In this document: piece after piece, positions 26,643-35,048 of the stretch
Position numbering within the stretch: position 1 is the stretch's first letter
Layout of the letters: each line of letters opens with the position of its first letter
Assembly: GCF_002899675.1 (NCBI RefSeq)
Contig: NZ_PKUU01000018.1
Span: 1-64,000, forward strand
Length of the DNA: 64,000 nt
Source: Clostridium sp. chh4-2
GTDB lineage: Bacteria > Bacillota > Clostridia > Lachnospirales > Lachnospiraceae
Direction: 5' to 3'
Program-made: the position numbers and the translations under genes
The notes under the pieces: model-generated
What the model saw: the letters and a program-made list of their open reading frames with translations, nothing else
Told to the model about the DNA's origin: nothing
Databases searched by the model: none

Positions 26643-27950
26643 ATGTATCTTGCAGTAATTGGTTTTTTAATGGTGTTTGCAATTGTTGCCTTATTGTTAA
26701 AGGGCAAGATGTCACCGATCGTGGTGCTGATATTTATACCGGCTGTAGCGGCTCTTTTGGCCGGATTCGGCGTGGTTGAGATCGGCGGCTTTATTAAAGA
26801 GGGCGTGGGTACAACCACCAGTAATGCGATTCTCTTTATTTTTTCCGTAATCTTTTTCGGGGTGATGTCAGATGTCGGGGTATTTGATATCATTGTGGAT
26901 TTTCTTGTTAAAAAAGCGGGGGCCAATGTTATTGCCATAACGGTTGTAACCGCTATTATCGCGGTAATCGCCCATTTGGATGGCGCTACTGCAACTACTG
27001 TATTAATTACGATCCCGGCCATGTATCCCATCTATAAGAGAATGAACATCCGTCCCCAGGTTTTGTTATGCATCGTGGCTGCGGGCATGGGCGTTATGAA
27101 CCTTCTTCCATGGGGCGGCCCTACAGCCAGAACGGCTACTGTCCTTGGAATGGAAGCGACCGATCTTTGGCATATACTGATTCCGATTCAGATATTCGGT
27201 GTAATCACCACGGTTGCGCTCAGTGTTGTTTTAGGCGTCATTGAAAAGAAGAGGGGTGCCGGACTGGTTAAAGGAAGCGTTCAGGAAGCCAATGAAAATA
27301 CAGTTGAGAAAGATAAAAAAGACGCATTAAAAAGACCGAAACTTTTATGGTTTAACGTGCTTTTGACAGTTGGCCTGATTGCCACACTGATGCTTGATAT
27401 CGTTACATCTTACGTTGTATTTATGATCTTTTTAAGCGTTGCCCTGATTGTAAACTTCCCGTCTTTAAAAGAACAGGATGGAAGAATCAAAGCGCATGCG
27501 CCGTCCGCACTCATTATTTCCGCTACGATGATCGCAGCAGGAGCCATGGTAGGCGTGCTGAGCGGTACCGGTATGCTGGATGCGATGGCAGGCGCTCTGA
27601 TCGGGATTATTCCGACTCCTTTGGGACGTTTTATCCATATCATTTTTGGTATCTTCGCTCTGCCTTTAGGTATGATGGTTGGTACGGACGCTTACTTCTA
27701 TGGAATTATGCCTCTTGTAATCGAAGTGGGTACCAAATATGGCGTAACAGCCCTCAATACCGCATTAACCATGATTATCGGAAAAAATGTGGGTCTTATG
27801 ATAAGCCCTCTGGTTCCGGCAACCTTCTTAGCCATCGGACTTGTGGATGTGGAATTAAAGGATCATATCAAATTCTGTTTTAAATGGCTGGTAGGAGTTT
27901 CTTTAGTGACATTGACTGCCGGATTATTGATGGGAATCATCACTTTATAA
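26643..27950 (+). CDS. CitMHS-family citrate/tricarboxylate transporter
   Basis: The start at 26643 (MYLAVIGFLMVF) has GAGAGGGG 7-14 bases upstream and begins directly with the first membrane helix; the ATG at 26610 is less likely. The 435-residue protein has about 11-12 helices. Features include AHLDGATATTVLITIPA and LLPWGGPTARTATVLG, typical of CitMHS carriers that take up citrate with a divalent metal or protons. Together with the hydratase, sensor kinase and response regulator it forms an uptake and response set. The exact substrate is inferred. Confidence 0.88.
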   Translation: MYLAVIGFLMVFAIVALLLKGKMSPIVVLIFIPAVAALLAGFGVVEIGGFIKEGVGTTTSNAILFIFSVIFFGVMSDVGVFDIIVDFLVKKAGANVIAITVVTAIIAVIAHLDGATATTVLITIPAMYPIYKRMNIRPQVLLCIVAAGMGVMNLLPWGGPTARTATVLGMEATDLWHILIPIQIFGVITTVALSVVLGVIEKKRGAGLVKGSVQEANENTVEKDKKDALKRPKLLWFNVLLTVGLIATLMLDIVTSYVVFMIFLSVALIVNFPSLKEQDGRIKAHAPSALIISATMIAAGAMVGVLSGTGMLDAMAGALIGIIPTPLGRFIHIIFGIFALPLGMMVGTDAYFYGIMPLVIEVGTKYGVTALNTALTMIIGKNVGLMISPLVPATFLAIGLVDVELKDHIKFCFKWLVGVSLVTLTAGLLMGIITL

Positions 27951-28046
27951 GCTGCCAATTTTCTGCTATAATTACATAAGAAATAAGCCTGACTCTGGGA
28001 ACAGTTTGTTTCCGGAGTTTAGTGCGGTTTAAGAGAAGGGGCAGGA

Positions 28047-28733
28047 ATGGAAAAAAAGATATTAATCGTAGATGACGAAGCCATGATAAGAAAATCCGTT
28101 TCCATGGCTTTTTTGCGGGAAGGCATGCAGGTGAGCACGGCCGGCAGCGGTCAGGAAGCTTTGGATCTGTTGAGCCGAGAGAACTTTGATCTCATTATTT
28201 TAGATGTGATGCTTGGAGATCTGGATGGATTTTATGTGGTCAGTGTGATACGCAGACAGAAAATCATGACCCCGGTTCTCTTCCTCAGCGGAAACCAGGA
28301 GGAGCAGAGTAAGATTCTGGGAATCTCTCTGGGAGGAGACGATTATCTGACCAAGCCCTTCAGCCTCGCAATGCTGACTACAAAGGCCCATGCCCTGATG
28401 CGGCGGAGCCAGGACTACAATATGCCTCAGAGCCAGGACCCGGTGTGCAGGGAACTGAGGTTTTCCCTTCAGACCTATGAGCTGTATAAAAATGGAAAGA
28501 TAATCGTTCTGACTTCTAAGGAAACCGCCCTGATCCGTTTTTTCATGGAAAACCAAAACCAGGTGTTTACAAAAGAACAGCTGTACCAGCAGGTGTGGAA
28601 CAATCAGGTAGTGGATGATAATACCATAATGGTCTATATCAAGCGTCTGAGGGACAAGATAGAAGATGCCCCCAAAAATCCGGTCTATTTAAAAACCGTC
28701 TGGGGCCTGGGGTATCTGTTCGGCGGATCATGA
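28047..28733 (+). CDS. OmpR/PhoB-family response regulator
   Basis: The 228-residue protein has a receiver domain (acidic pair DD about 9-10, phospho-acceptor Asp53 in LIILDVMLGD, Lys in LTKPF) and a winged-helix DNA-binding domain (FTKEQLYQQVWN, IMVYIKRLRDKIE, TVWGLGYLF). It lies after the CitMHS gene with an imperfect hairpin (27991-28020) between them. It is the likely partner of the hybrid kinase at 24426, although hybrid kinases often signal through extra relays. Confidence 0.9.
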   Translation: MEKKILIVDDEAMIRKSVSMAFLREGMQVSTAGSGQEALDLLSRENFDLIILDVMLGDLDGFYVVSVIRRQKIMTPVLFLSGNQEEQSKILGISLGGDDYLTKPFSLAMLTTKAHALMRRSQDYNMPQSQDPVCRELRFSLQTYELYKNGKIIVLTSKETALIRFFMENQNQVFTKEQLYQQVWNNQVVDDNTIMVYIKRLRDKIEDAPKNPVYLKTVWGLGYLFGGS

Positions 28734-28745
28734 ACGTTTGGTAAT

Positions 28746-29684
28746 TCAGTCGGAACTGCCGCAGTCAAATGCTTCTTTTACCATACGGATGAACAGCTGG
28801 TCCGCTTTTGATAAAAAGCTGTTCTTTAATGTGGCGATGCACATATCCCAGCTGGCGTCGTACTTTTTATCGATGGATAAAATGGTGGGCAGATATTCAT
28901 TTGGCGCGATCTGCGAATACTGGAGCGGAACCAGGGTTACGCCCAGACCCTGAGCGGCTAAAAGCTGTGCAGTTTCATAATTTCTCAGCGTCAGCCCTAT
29001 CTTTGGCTGGGTGATTCCGGCCTTTGCCAGCACGGAATCCGTAACCTGGCGGATTCGCTGCTGTTTGTGAAGCATGAGAAAGGTTTCATTTTTTAATAGT
29101 TTGATATCGAGAACCGGATAAGGATAATCCGGTTCTTTTTTTGCCTTTTTAACCAAAGGATGATTGGGAGATATGGCGATGACAAACGGGTCCTTCTTCA
29201 TGTTATCATAATGAATCAGCGGCTGGTTATTGACTTTGGGCGCATGCATGATGGAAAAATCCAGCTCTCCGCTGAGTAAAAGCTGTTCTAATGTGGCGGA
29301 ATTTTCTTCTGAAATGAGCAGTTCCACATGGGAACAGATATCCCGGAATCTTGGAAGCACTTTGGATAGGGTCAGAGTGCCCAAATGGTTGGTGATTCCA
29401 AGATGAATCCGTCCTGTTTTTAAATTATTGATATCGCTGATCTCTATTTCGAAATCCTCATACATTTTAAGGATTTGAGAAGCCATGTGATAATAGCGTT
29501 CCCCTGCGAAGGTCAGGGCCAATCCGCTTGAAGTGCGGTTGAAGAGCTGGGTGCCCAGTGTTTCCTCAATTCTCTGAAGAGACTGGCTCAGTGATGGCTG
29601 GGCGATAAACAGTTTCTTCGCGGCCTGTGATATGCTTTTTTCATCTGCCACGGTCTTAACATATAATAATTCTTTGCTGGTCAT
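28746..29684 (-). CDS. LysR-family transcriptional regulator
   Basis: The 312-residue protein has the LysR winged HTH at the N-terminus (SISQAAKKLFIAQPSLSQSL) and a periplasmic-binding-like effector domain. It is convergent with the response regulator (12-bp gap) and lies 27 bp downstream of the GntR gene on the same strand, so the two regulators are probably cotranscribed. AAAGGAGA precedes the ATG. Effector and targets are unknown; candidates are the citrate-like or sugar-acid genes nearby. Confidence 0.9.
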   Translation of the reverse strand: MTSKELLYVKTVADEKSISQAAKKLFIAQPSLSQSLQRIEETLGTQLFNRTSSGLALTFAGERYYHMASQILKMYEDFEIEISDINNLKTGRIHLGITNHLGTLTLSKVLPRFRDICSHVELLISEENSATLEQLLLSGELDFSIMHAPKVNNQPLIHYDNMKKDPFVIAISPNHPLVKKAKKEPDYPYPVLDIKLLKNETFLMLHKQQRIRQVTDSVLAKAGITQPKIGLTLRNYETAQLLAAQGLGVTLVPLQYSQIAPNEYLPTILSIDKKYDASWDMCIATLKNSFLSKADQLFIRMVKEAFDCGSSD

Positions 29685-29711
29685 GTGGGACTCTCCTTTA
29701 GCAAGCGGATA

Positions 29712-30416
29712 TTAATTCTCCGCCTGCTGGTTGATTGATAAAAGCGTATTGTAATTATCCTGCAGATGTTCTTCCATAGCTGCGCGGGCAGCCAAAGCAT
29801 CGCGGCTGCGGATGGCATCTACGATCTTCTGGTGGGTTATGGCAGCCCGCCCTGCCAGCGCGGAATTGGTCAGGTCGATGTATGTACCGATCGCCGTATT
29901 GATGATTGGAATTAACTTGGGGACAACCCGGTTGCCGGTGCAGACGGCAATTTTTGTATGAAACTTAATATCCTGACTTCCATAATTTTCTTTCAGATTA
30001 ATCAGACGGGTTACATCATCGCAAAGCTCCTGAAGCTGTACAATATCCTTATCCGTGGCATGGGAGGCGGCCATAAATGCCAGTTGAGGCTCAATCATCA
30101 GACGAATTTCGCATAGATCCAGCCCCAGTTTTTTCTGGTCGTGTTCAAAGCGAAAGCCGAGAGGATCGTCCATAACGCCAACACTTTCGCGGACAAAGGT
30201 CCCTGATCCACGGCGGATCTCTAATATATTGCGGGTAACTAAGATCTTAATCGCTTCTCTCACGGTACTTCTTCCTATGTTCAGCGTGGAGGCCAGTTCC
30301 ATCTCGTTAGGGAGTTTTTCCCCTGTTTTTAGATTCCGGTTTATTACAAATTCTTCAATTTTATCGGCTACACGTTCAGGAAGGGAACGGGAGTCAATAA
30401 AAAAATTATCCTGCAA
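29712..30416 (-). CDS. GntR-family regulator, FadR/FCD subfamily
   Basis: A 234-residue protein with a GntR winged helix (ELASTLNIGRSTVREAIKIL) and an all-alpha FCD effector domain (about 85-225) with conserved His residues for metal/organic-acid binding. It starts at a TTG with AGGAT upstream. Divergent from the Gfo/Idh operon, it is the natural candidate repressor of that operon, responding to a sugar acid or its breakdown product. It is followed by the LysR gene. Confidence 0.9.
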   Translation of the reverse strand: MQDNFFIDSRSLPERVADKIEEFVINRNLKTGEKLPNEMELASTLNIGRSTVREAIKILVTRNILEIRRGSGTFVRESVGVMDDPLGFRFEHDQKKLGLDLCEIRLMIEPQLAFMAASHATDKDIVQLQELCDDVTRLINLKENYGSQDIKFHTKIAVCTGNRVVPKLIPIINTAIGTYIDLTNSALAGRAAITHQKIVDAIRSRDALAARAAMEEHLQDNYNTLLSINQQAEN

Positions 30417-30460
30417 AAGATCACATCCTGTTATTCAAATTTTCTAAATATTATTTTCCC

Positions 30461-30508
30461 GTAACTGTTCAGAGGCCATGCAAGAAGAGGCCCTCTTTGA
30501 ATAGTTAC
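30461..30508. repeat. Imperfect inverted repeat in the divergent region
   Basis: GTAACTGTTCAGAGG-CC at 30461-30476 pairs with GGCCCTCTTTGAATAGTTAC at 30489-30508 with a few mismatches and a one-base gap. It lies 45 bases upstream of the GntR start. It could be an autoregulatory operator or an RNA hairpin in the gntR leader. Confidence 0.55.
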
Positions 30509-30679
30509 ATTTTCCAAAATAATACCAAGCTTTATATAAGTATAACAAAATCTCGTACTTCTGCAACCTATATTTGTACATAAAAATGCTGTGGGCCGGG
30601 GATTACAGAATTAGATTCTGCAAAAATTGAAGATTTTAGAAATAGTATAGGTGAAAATCGATAAAAAAACAGATTATTA

Positions 30680-30708
30680 TTGACGTTTTTTGTGTAGTAT
30701 GATAATCT
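30680..30708 (+). promoter_or_regulatory. Probable promoter and palindromic operator of the sugar-acid operon
   Basis: TTGACG (30680-30685), 17-bp spacer, TAATCT (30703-30708). The palindrome ACATCAGATGT follows at 30726-30736, near the expected +20 position, where a GntR repressor could block transcription. Confidence 0.55.
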
Positions 30709-30799
30709 AAACATATGAGCATCAGACATCAGATGTATTTTGAGAAAGGGGGATAAAGCAGATCAATTTATAACAGAGAACAGAAAGGATGAAGTGAGT

Positions 30800-31882
30800 A
30801 TGAAACGATTGAAGACAGGAATTATAGGCTGCGGCAAGGTTGGGGATTTTCATGCTAAAGCATATGCCGGCCTGCCGTCAAGTGAATTCTGCGCGGTATG
30901 TGACGCCAGTGAAGACAGGGCAGGAGCATTTGGCAAGCGTTATGGAGTGAAGGCTTATACAGACGTGGCGGAGATGGTACGTCAGGAGCATATGGATGTG
31001 GTGAGTGTATGTACCCCCCATCCGCTTCATGCCAACCCGGCAGTTGCTGCAGCCGACTGCGGATGCCATGTGCTTGTGGAGAAGCCGCTGGCAGCCAGCC
31101 TCGCTGACTGTGACGCCATCATTGAGGCGGGAGACCGGAACGGGGTAACGATCGGAACTATGGTACAGAGACGGTTCTACCGCCCCTGTATGAGGATTCA
31201 TGATGCCATTGAAGAAGGAAAGATTGGAAAGCCGGTTCTTGGCATGGTGAATATGTTCGGATGGCGGGATCAGGCTTATTATCAAAGTGACGCCTGGCGT
31301 GGAACCTGGACAGGAGAAGGCGGCGGCGTGCTGGTGAATCAGGCGCCTCACCAGTTGGATCTGCTGCTGTGGTATATGGGCGAAGCGGAAGAAGTATATG
31401 GGGTATGGAAGAATTTGAACCATCCTTATATTGAAGTGGAGGATACGGCCGCAGCAATTGTGAAGTTTAAAAACGGCGGAATCGGCAACATCGTTGTCAG
31501 CAATAGTCAGAATCCGGCGCTCTATGGAAAAGTGCACATCTTTGGTGAGAATGGAGCTGGGATTGGGGTGCAGACGGACGGAGGCGCTATGTTTATCGCA
31601 GGCATTTCCGAGATTACAGAACCGCCTTACAATGACTTGTGGACAGTTCCCGGTGAAGCGGAGAATCTGGAAAGATGGAAACAGGAAGATTGTGATTTCT
31701 TTCAGAGCGTGGACTCCATGTATTATTATCACAGGCAGCAGATTGAAGAATTTCTGACAGCAGTACAAAACGGTACAAAACCGTTAGTGGATGCAAGAGA
31801 CGGTCGCAGGACGGTCGAACTGTTTACCGCTATTTACCGCAGTACCAAGGAAAATGCTGTTATCAGGCTGCCGCTAAAATAG
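30800..31882 (+). CDS. Gfo/Idh/MocA-family oxidoreductase
   Basis: The start at 30800 (MKRLKTGIIGCGKVG) matches the family N-terminus; AAAGGAT lies 11 bases upstream. The 360-residue protein has an NAD(P) Rossmann domain (GIIGCGKVGDFHAKAY), the conserved EKP motif (VLVEKPLAAS) and the catalytic His in HQLDLLLWYMG. Family members oxidise cyclitols or sugars such as inositol. First in an operon with an IolI-like isomerase, a GntP permease and a second epimerase, it probably oxidises or reduces a ring or acid sugar. The substrate is unknown. Confidence 0.9.
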   Translation: MKRLKTGIIGCGKVGDFHAKAYAGLPSSEFCAVCDASEDRAGAFGKRYGVKAYTDVAEMVRQEHMDVVSVCTPHPLHANPAVAAADCGCHVLVEKPLAASLADCDAIIEAGDRNGVTIGTMVQRRFYRPCMRIHDAIEEGKIGKPVLGMVNMFGWRDQAYYQSDAWRGTWTGEGGGVLVNQAPHQLDLLLWYMGEAEEVYGVWKNLNHPYIEVEDTAAAIVKFKNGGIGNIVVSNSQNPALYGKVHIFGENGAGIGVQTDGGAMFIAGISEITEPPYNDLWTVPGEAENLERWKQEDCDFFQSVDSMYYYHRQQIEEFLTAVQNGTKPLVDARDGRRTVELFTAIYRSTKENAVIRLPLK

Positions 31883-31892
31883 GAGGAAGAAG

Positions 31893-32765
31893 ATGCTGGT
31901 ATCTTACAATGAAGCATGTGCAAAGGACTGTTCCACTTTGGAAAAAGATCTGGAATTATGTGAAAAGGCCGGATTTGACTGTATCGAGATCCGTCTGGAC
32001 ATGCTGAAGGAGTATTTAAAGACACATACGCTGGCTGAGTTGGCCGTTTTTTTTAAGAACAGCCGTCTGCGCCCCCACGCGCTCAATGCCGTTTACCTGT
32101 ATCCGGAGTTTCTGAGTGAACAGGATGATAAGGAAAAGCAGTCATCCCTGATGGATGAATTTTTGCTGGGGTGTGAGGCCTGTCAGGCCATCGGAAGCCG
32201 CTATATGATTATCGTTCCATTTCTTCAAAAAGATCCTGCAGGCGGCCCTTATGCAGGAAAAAAAGAGGATACCTTCCGTTCAAGTGTCAGGATTTTGAAG
32301 GAGCTGTCTGAGCGGGCTCAGGCATATGAGGTGAATCTGTGCTTTGAGATTGTGGGATTTGACCGCAGCAGCGTGCGGAGCATAAAAGAGGCGGATGAGA
32401 TCGTAAAAGCGGTTGAAAGGGAAAACGTGGGATTTGTGCTGGATTCCTATAACCTCTATTTAAATGGAGGAAACAATGATTTCTCGGATATCCGGAAGAT
32501 ACAGCCTGAAAAGATTTTCGCCGTCCATTTGATGAGCGGCGATGACGTCCCGGCACAGGAACGGGGACAGGATAAACGCTGTTTCTGCGGCCAGGGAGCG
32601 GTGGATACGGATGGATTTTTAAAAGAATTAAAGGCCTGCGGCTATAACGGAATGGTTTCCGTGGAAACGTTCCGGCCGGAGTACTGGCAGAAGTCACCGG
32701 AATGGGTGATCGAGCAGGCGTATAAGACGACGTATGTTGCGCTGAAAAAGAATGGCTGCATATAA
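31893..32765 (+). CDS. IolI-like TIM-barrel isomerase (inosose isomerase family)
   Basis: The 290-residue protein is an AP-endonuclease-2-type TIM barrel. It resembles Bacillus IolI, recalled from memory, in order and wording of several segments: LELCEKAGFDCIEIRLDML, LRPHALNAVYLYPEF, FVLDSYNLYLNGG and VSVETFRPEYW. Metal ligands are likely Glu in LCFEIVG, Asp in VLDSYN, His in FAVHLMS and Glu in SVETF. IolI interconverts inososes. Lying 10 bases after the Gfo/Idh gene, it probably acts on that enzyme's product. Confidence 0.8.
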   Translation: MLVSYNEACAKDCSTLEKDLELCEKAGFDCIEIRLDMLKEYLKTHTLAELAVFFKNSRLRPHALNAVYLYPEFLSEQDDKEKQSSLMDEFLLGCEACQAIGSRYMIIVPFLQKDPAGGPYAGKKEDTFRSSVRILKELSERAQAYEVNLCFEIVGFDRSSVRSIKEADEIVKAVERENVGFVLDSYNLYLNGGNNDFSDIRKIQPEKIFAVHLMSGDDVPAQERGQDKRCFCGQGAVDTDGFLKELKACGYNGMVSVETFRPEYWQKSPEWVIEQAYKTTYVALKKNGCI

Positions 32766-32795
32766 ATACATACAAAGAAAAAGGGGGATATATTA

Positions 32796-34193
32796 ATGGA
32801 TGTAACACGTTTATTGATTGCACTTGCAGTTGGTATGGTTGTGCTGATTATTATGATCATGAAAACAAAGATTCACCCGGCTCTGGCTCTGGTTATCTCT
32901 GCTGCCGTTGTCGGAATTGTGGGAGGAGTGGACCTGGCTGCCATACCGGGGCTGATTACTTCCGGTTTTGGCAATACGCTTGCAGGTATTGGTCTGGTTA
33001 TCGCATTTGGCTGTATGATGGGTCAGGTGATGGAAGAGTCCAATGCGGCCAAGGTAATGGCCCATACATTTATAAAAGCATTGAAGGGTAAAAATGAAGA
33101 GGTCGCTTTGGCGATCACCGGATTTTTAGTATCAATTCCTATCTTTGCAGATTCTGCATTGATTATTTTAGCTCCGCTGGTAAAATCCATTTCACGCGCT
33201 AAGAAAAAATCTCTGACAGGCTTAGGGCTGATCATGGCATGCGCGTTGAACATTACCCATGCATCCGTACCTCCTACACCGGGACCTTTGGCCGTAGTGG
33301 CCCAGTTCGGTGATACCATTGATCTGGGAACTTACATATTGTTCGGTTTGGTGATGGGAATTCCGTTGATGATCATCATCGCAATTACAGGCCGTATCGT
33401 GGGTCAGAAATGGTATAAGATCGTGGATGAAAACGGCGAAATCATCGATGTGAGCCCGGAACAGGCGAAAGAGTACGCCGAGTATTCATCCAAACCTACC
33501 ACTCCTGAATTAGATCCGAATGAAACCTATCCGTCCGCATTTATGTCATTTGCCCCAATCCTGGTTCCGGTTGTTTTGATACTGCTCAGCACCGTCACCA
33601 GCATGGTGTATCAAGGGGAAGGAAACATGGTAACAGAGCTGATCGCTTTCTTCGGAAGCCCGGTCATCGCTATTTCTATCGCTTTGCTGGTTGCAATTTA
33701 CGGTTTGGCCGGTCATAAGTCACGGAAAGAGGTGCAGGATTGTCTGGAACGAGGAATCAGAAGCTGCGGTACGGTAATTTTAATCACCGGCGCCGGCGGA
33801 GCCTTTGGAAACATCATTAAATCCAGCGGAATTGGAGACGTTATTGCTCAAAGCCTGACCAATATGAATATGCCGGTTCTTCTGCTTCCTTTCTTAATGG
33901 CAGCGATTTTAAAACTGGTTTTAGGAAGCGGTACGGTTGCCATGACCACTACGGCTACGATCTGTGCTCCGATCCTCATGCAGGTTCCGGGCGCCAATAT
34001 GATGTTCTGCGCCTATGCGGCATGTATCGGTTCCCAGGTATTTTCACTGCATAACGACAGCTTTTTCTGGGTGCTCACCCGTACCTTTAAGCTGGATAAG
34101 CTGGATGTCCAGATTTTTGGATATGAAGGGATGCAGTTTATATGGTCCTGCAGCGGATTTGTTCTGCTGAGCATTGTAAATATGGTATTTTAG
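32796..34193 (+). CDS. GntP-family gluconate/sugar-acid:H+ symporter
   Basis: A 465-residue permease with about 12-14 helices and GntP features such as GFGNTLAGIGLVIAFGCMMG, NITHASVPPTPGPLAV and LRSCG-like GIRSCGTVILITGAGGAFG. Family members import gluconate, D-serine, glycerate or related hydroxyacids with protons. AAAGGGGG precedes the ATG. Its place between two sugar isomerase genes suggests it brings in the operon substrate, which therefore is likely an acidic sugar or cyclitol acid. Confidence 0.9.
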   Translation: MDVTRLLIALAVGMVVLIIMIMKTKIHPALALVISAAVVGIVGGVDLAAIPGLITSGFGNTLAGIGLVIAFGCMMGQVMEESNAAKVMAHTFIKALKGKNEEVALAITGFLVSIPIFADSALIILAPLVKSISRAKKKSLTGLGLIMACALNITHASVPPTPGPLAVVAQFGDTIDLGTYILFGLVMGIPLMIIIAITGRIVGQKWYKIVDENGEIIDVSPEQAKEYAEYSSKPTTPELDPNETYPSAFMSFAPILVPVVLILLSTVTSMVYQGEGNMVTELIAFFGSPVIAISIALLVAIYGLAGHKSRKEVQDCLERGIRSCGTVILITGAGGAFGNIIKSSGIGDVIAQSLTNMNMPVLLLPFLMAAILKLVLGSGTVAMTTTATICAPILMQVPGANMMFCAYAACIGSQVFSLHNDSFFWVLTRTFKLDKLDVQIFGYEGMQFIWSCSGFVLLSIVNMVF

Positions 34194-34222
34194 TGCCTGA
34201 TTAACGAAGGGAGTTTACAGAT

Positions 34223-35035
34223 ATGAGATTCGGATGTTGTGGAAATTTAGTGGCTTCAGGCCCGGATAAGACTGGGATAGAAATTGTGGAGCGCATCGCC
34301 CAATACGGATATGACTATATAGAGCTGCCGCTGGCGGAAATGATGGATTTGTCCGATGGGGAATTTGAGGCTTTGAGAAAAAGAGTGGATGCTTCGGGCA
34401 TAAAATGTGAGGTCTGCAATAACTTTTTCCCGGCCAAAATCCGGTTGACCGGACCGGAAGTCAATATGGAGCTGATTAAAGCTTATATTAAGGATTCCCT
34501 GTCGAGAGCCAAGGAATTAGGGGTTGGCACTGTGGTTTTTGGCAGCGGAACTGCAAAAAACGTGCCGGAAGGATTTTCACATGAAACGGCGTACCGCCAG
34601 GTGGCCGAGATATCAAAAGAGATAGTTCCTGTGGCAAAAGCCAATGGGATCACGATTGTAATCGAGCCGATCCGCAAGCCGGAATGCAACATCATCAATA
34701 CATTTGAAGAGGGCGTTGCGCTGGCAAAGGAAGTGGACGATGAAACCATGATGGTGCTGATCGATTATTATCATATGACATGGGAGAAGGAAAGCCCCAA
34801 GATACTGCGTAAATATGGAAAAGAGTATTTGCGCCACGTTCATTTTGCTTATCCTAATATCCCCAGCGAGATCGGACGGCTTTATCCTTCTGATATGGAG
34901 GAATGGGATTATAAAGAGTTTATCGGGATTCTTAAAGAAATTGGCTATGACGGCCGTGTGAGCATAGAAGCCGGCGTCACAGATTTTGATACTCAGGCGA
35001 AACAGGCGATCCAATTTTTACGCAGTAATTTTTAG
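34223..35035 (+). CDS. TIM-barrel sugar epimerase/isomerase (tagatose-3-epimerase-like)
   Basis: The 270-residue AP-endonuclease-2-fold protein shows VVFGSGTAKNVPEG, ITIVIEPIRKPECNIIN (metal Glu), VLIDYYHMTWE (metal Asp and His) and VSIEAGV (metal Glu). These match ketose 3-epimerases and related acid-sugar isomerases. It differs clearly from the IolI-like enzyme of the same operon. AAGGGAG precedes the start. It probably acts after the dehydrogenase; the substrate is unknown. Confidence 0.85.
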   Translation: MRFGCCGNLVASGPDKTGIEIVERIAQYGYDYIELPLAEMMDLSDGEFEALRKRVDASGIKCEVCNNFFPAKIRLTGPEVNMELIKAYIKDSLSRAKELGVGTVVFGSGTAKNVPEGFSHETAYRQVAEISKEIVPVAKANGITIVIEPIRKPECNIINTFEEGVALAKEVDDETMMVLIDYYHMTWEKESPKILRKYGKEYLRHVHFAYPNIPSEIGRLYPSDMEEWDYKEFIGILKEIGYDGRVSIEAGVTDFDTQAKQAIQFLRSNF

Positions 35036-35048
35036 TTGAGGAAAGGCG

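Larger units (their letters stand above)
30417..30799. other. Divergent regulatory region between GntR and Gfo/Idh genes
   Basis: This 383-bp gap has no supported gene. It contains an imperfect long inverted repeat (30461-30508), a likely promoter (30680-30708) and an 11-base palindrome ACATCAGATGT (30726-30736) just downstream of it. The ATG at 30740 is in frame with the oxidoreductase but the family start is at 30800. Confidence 0.6.
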
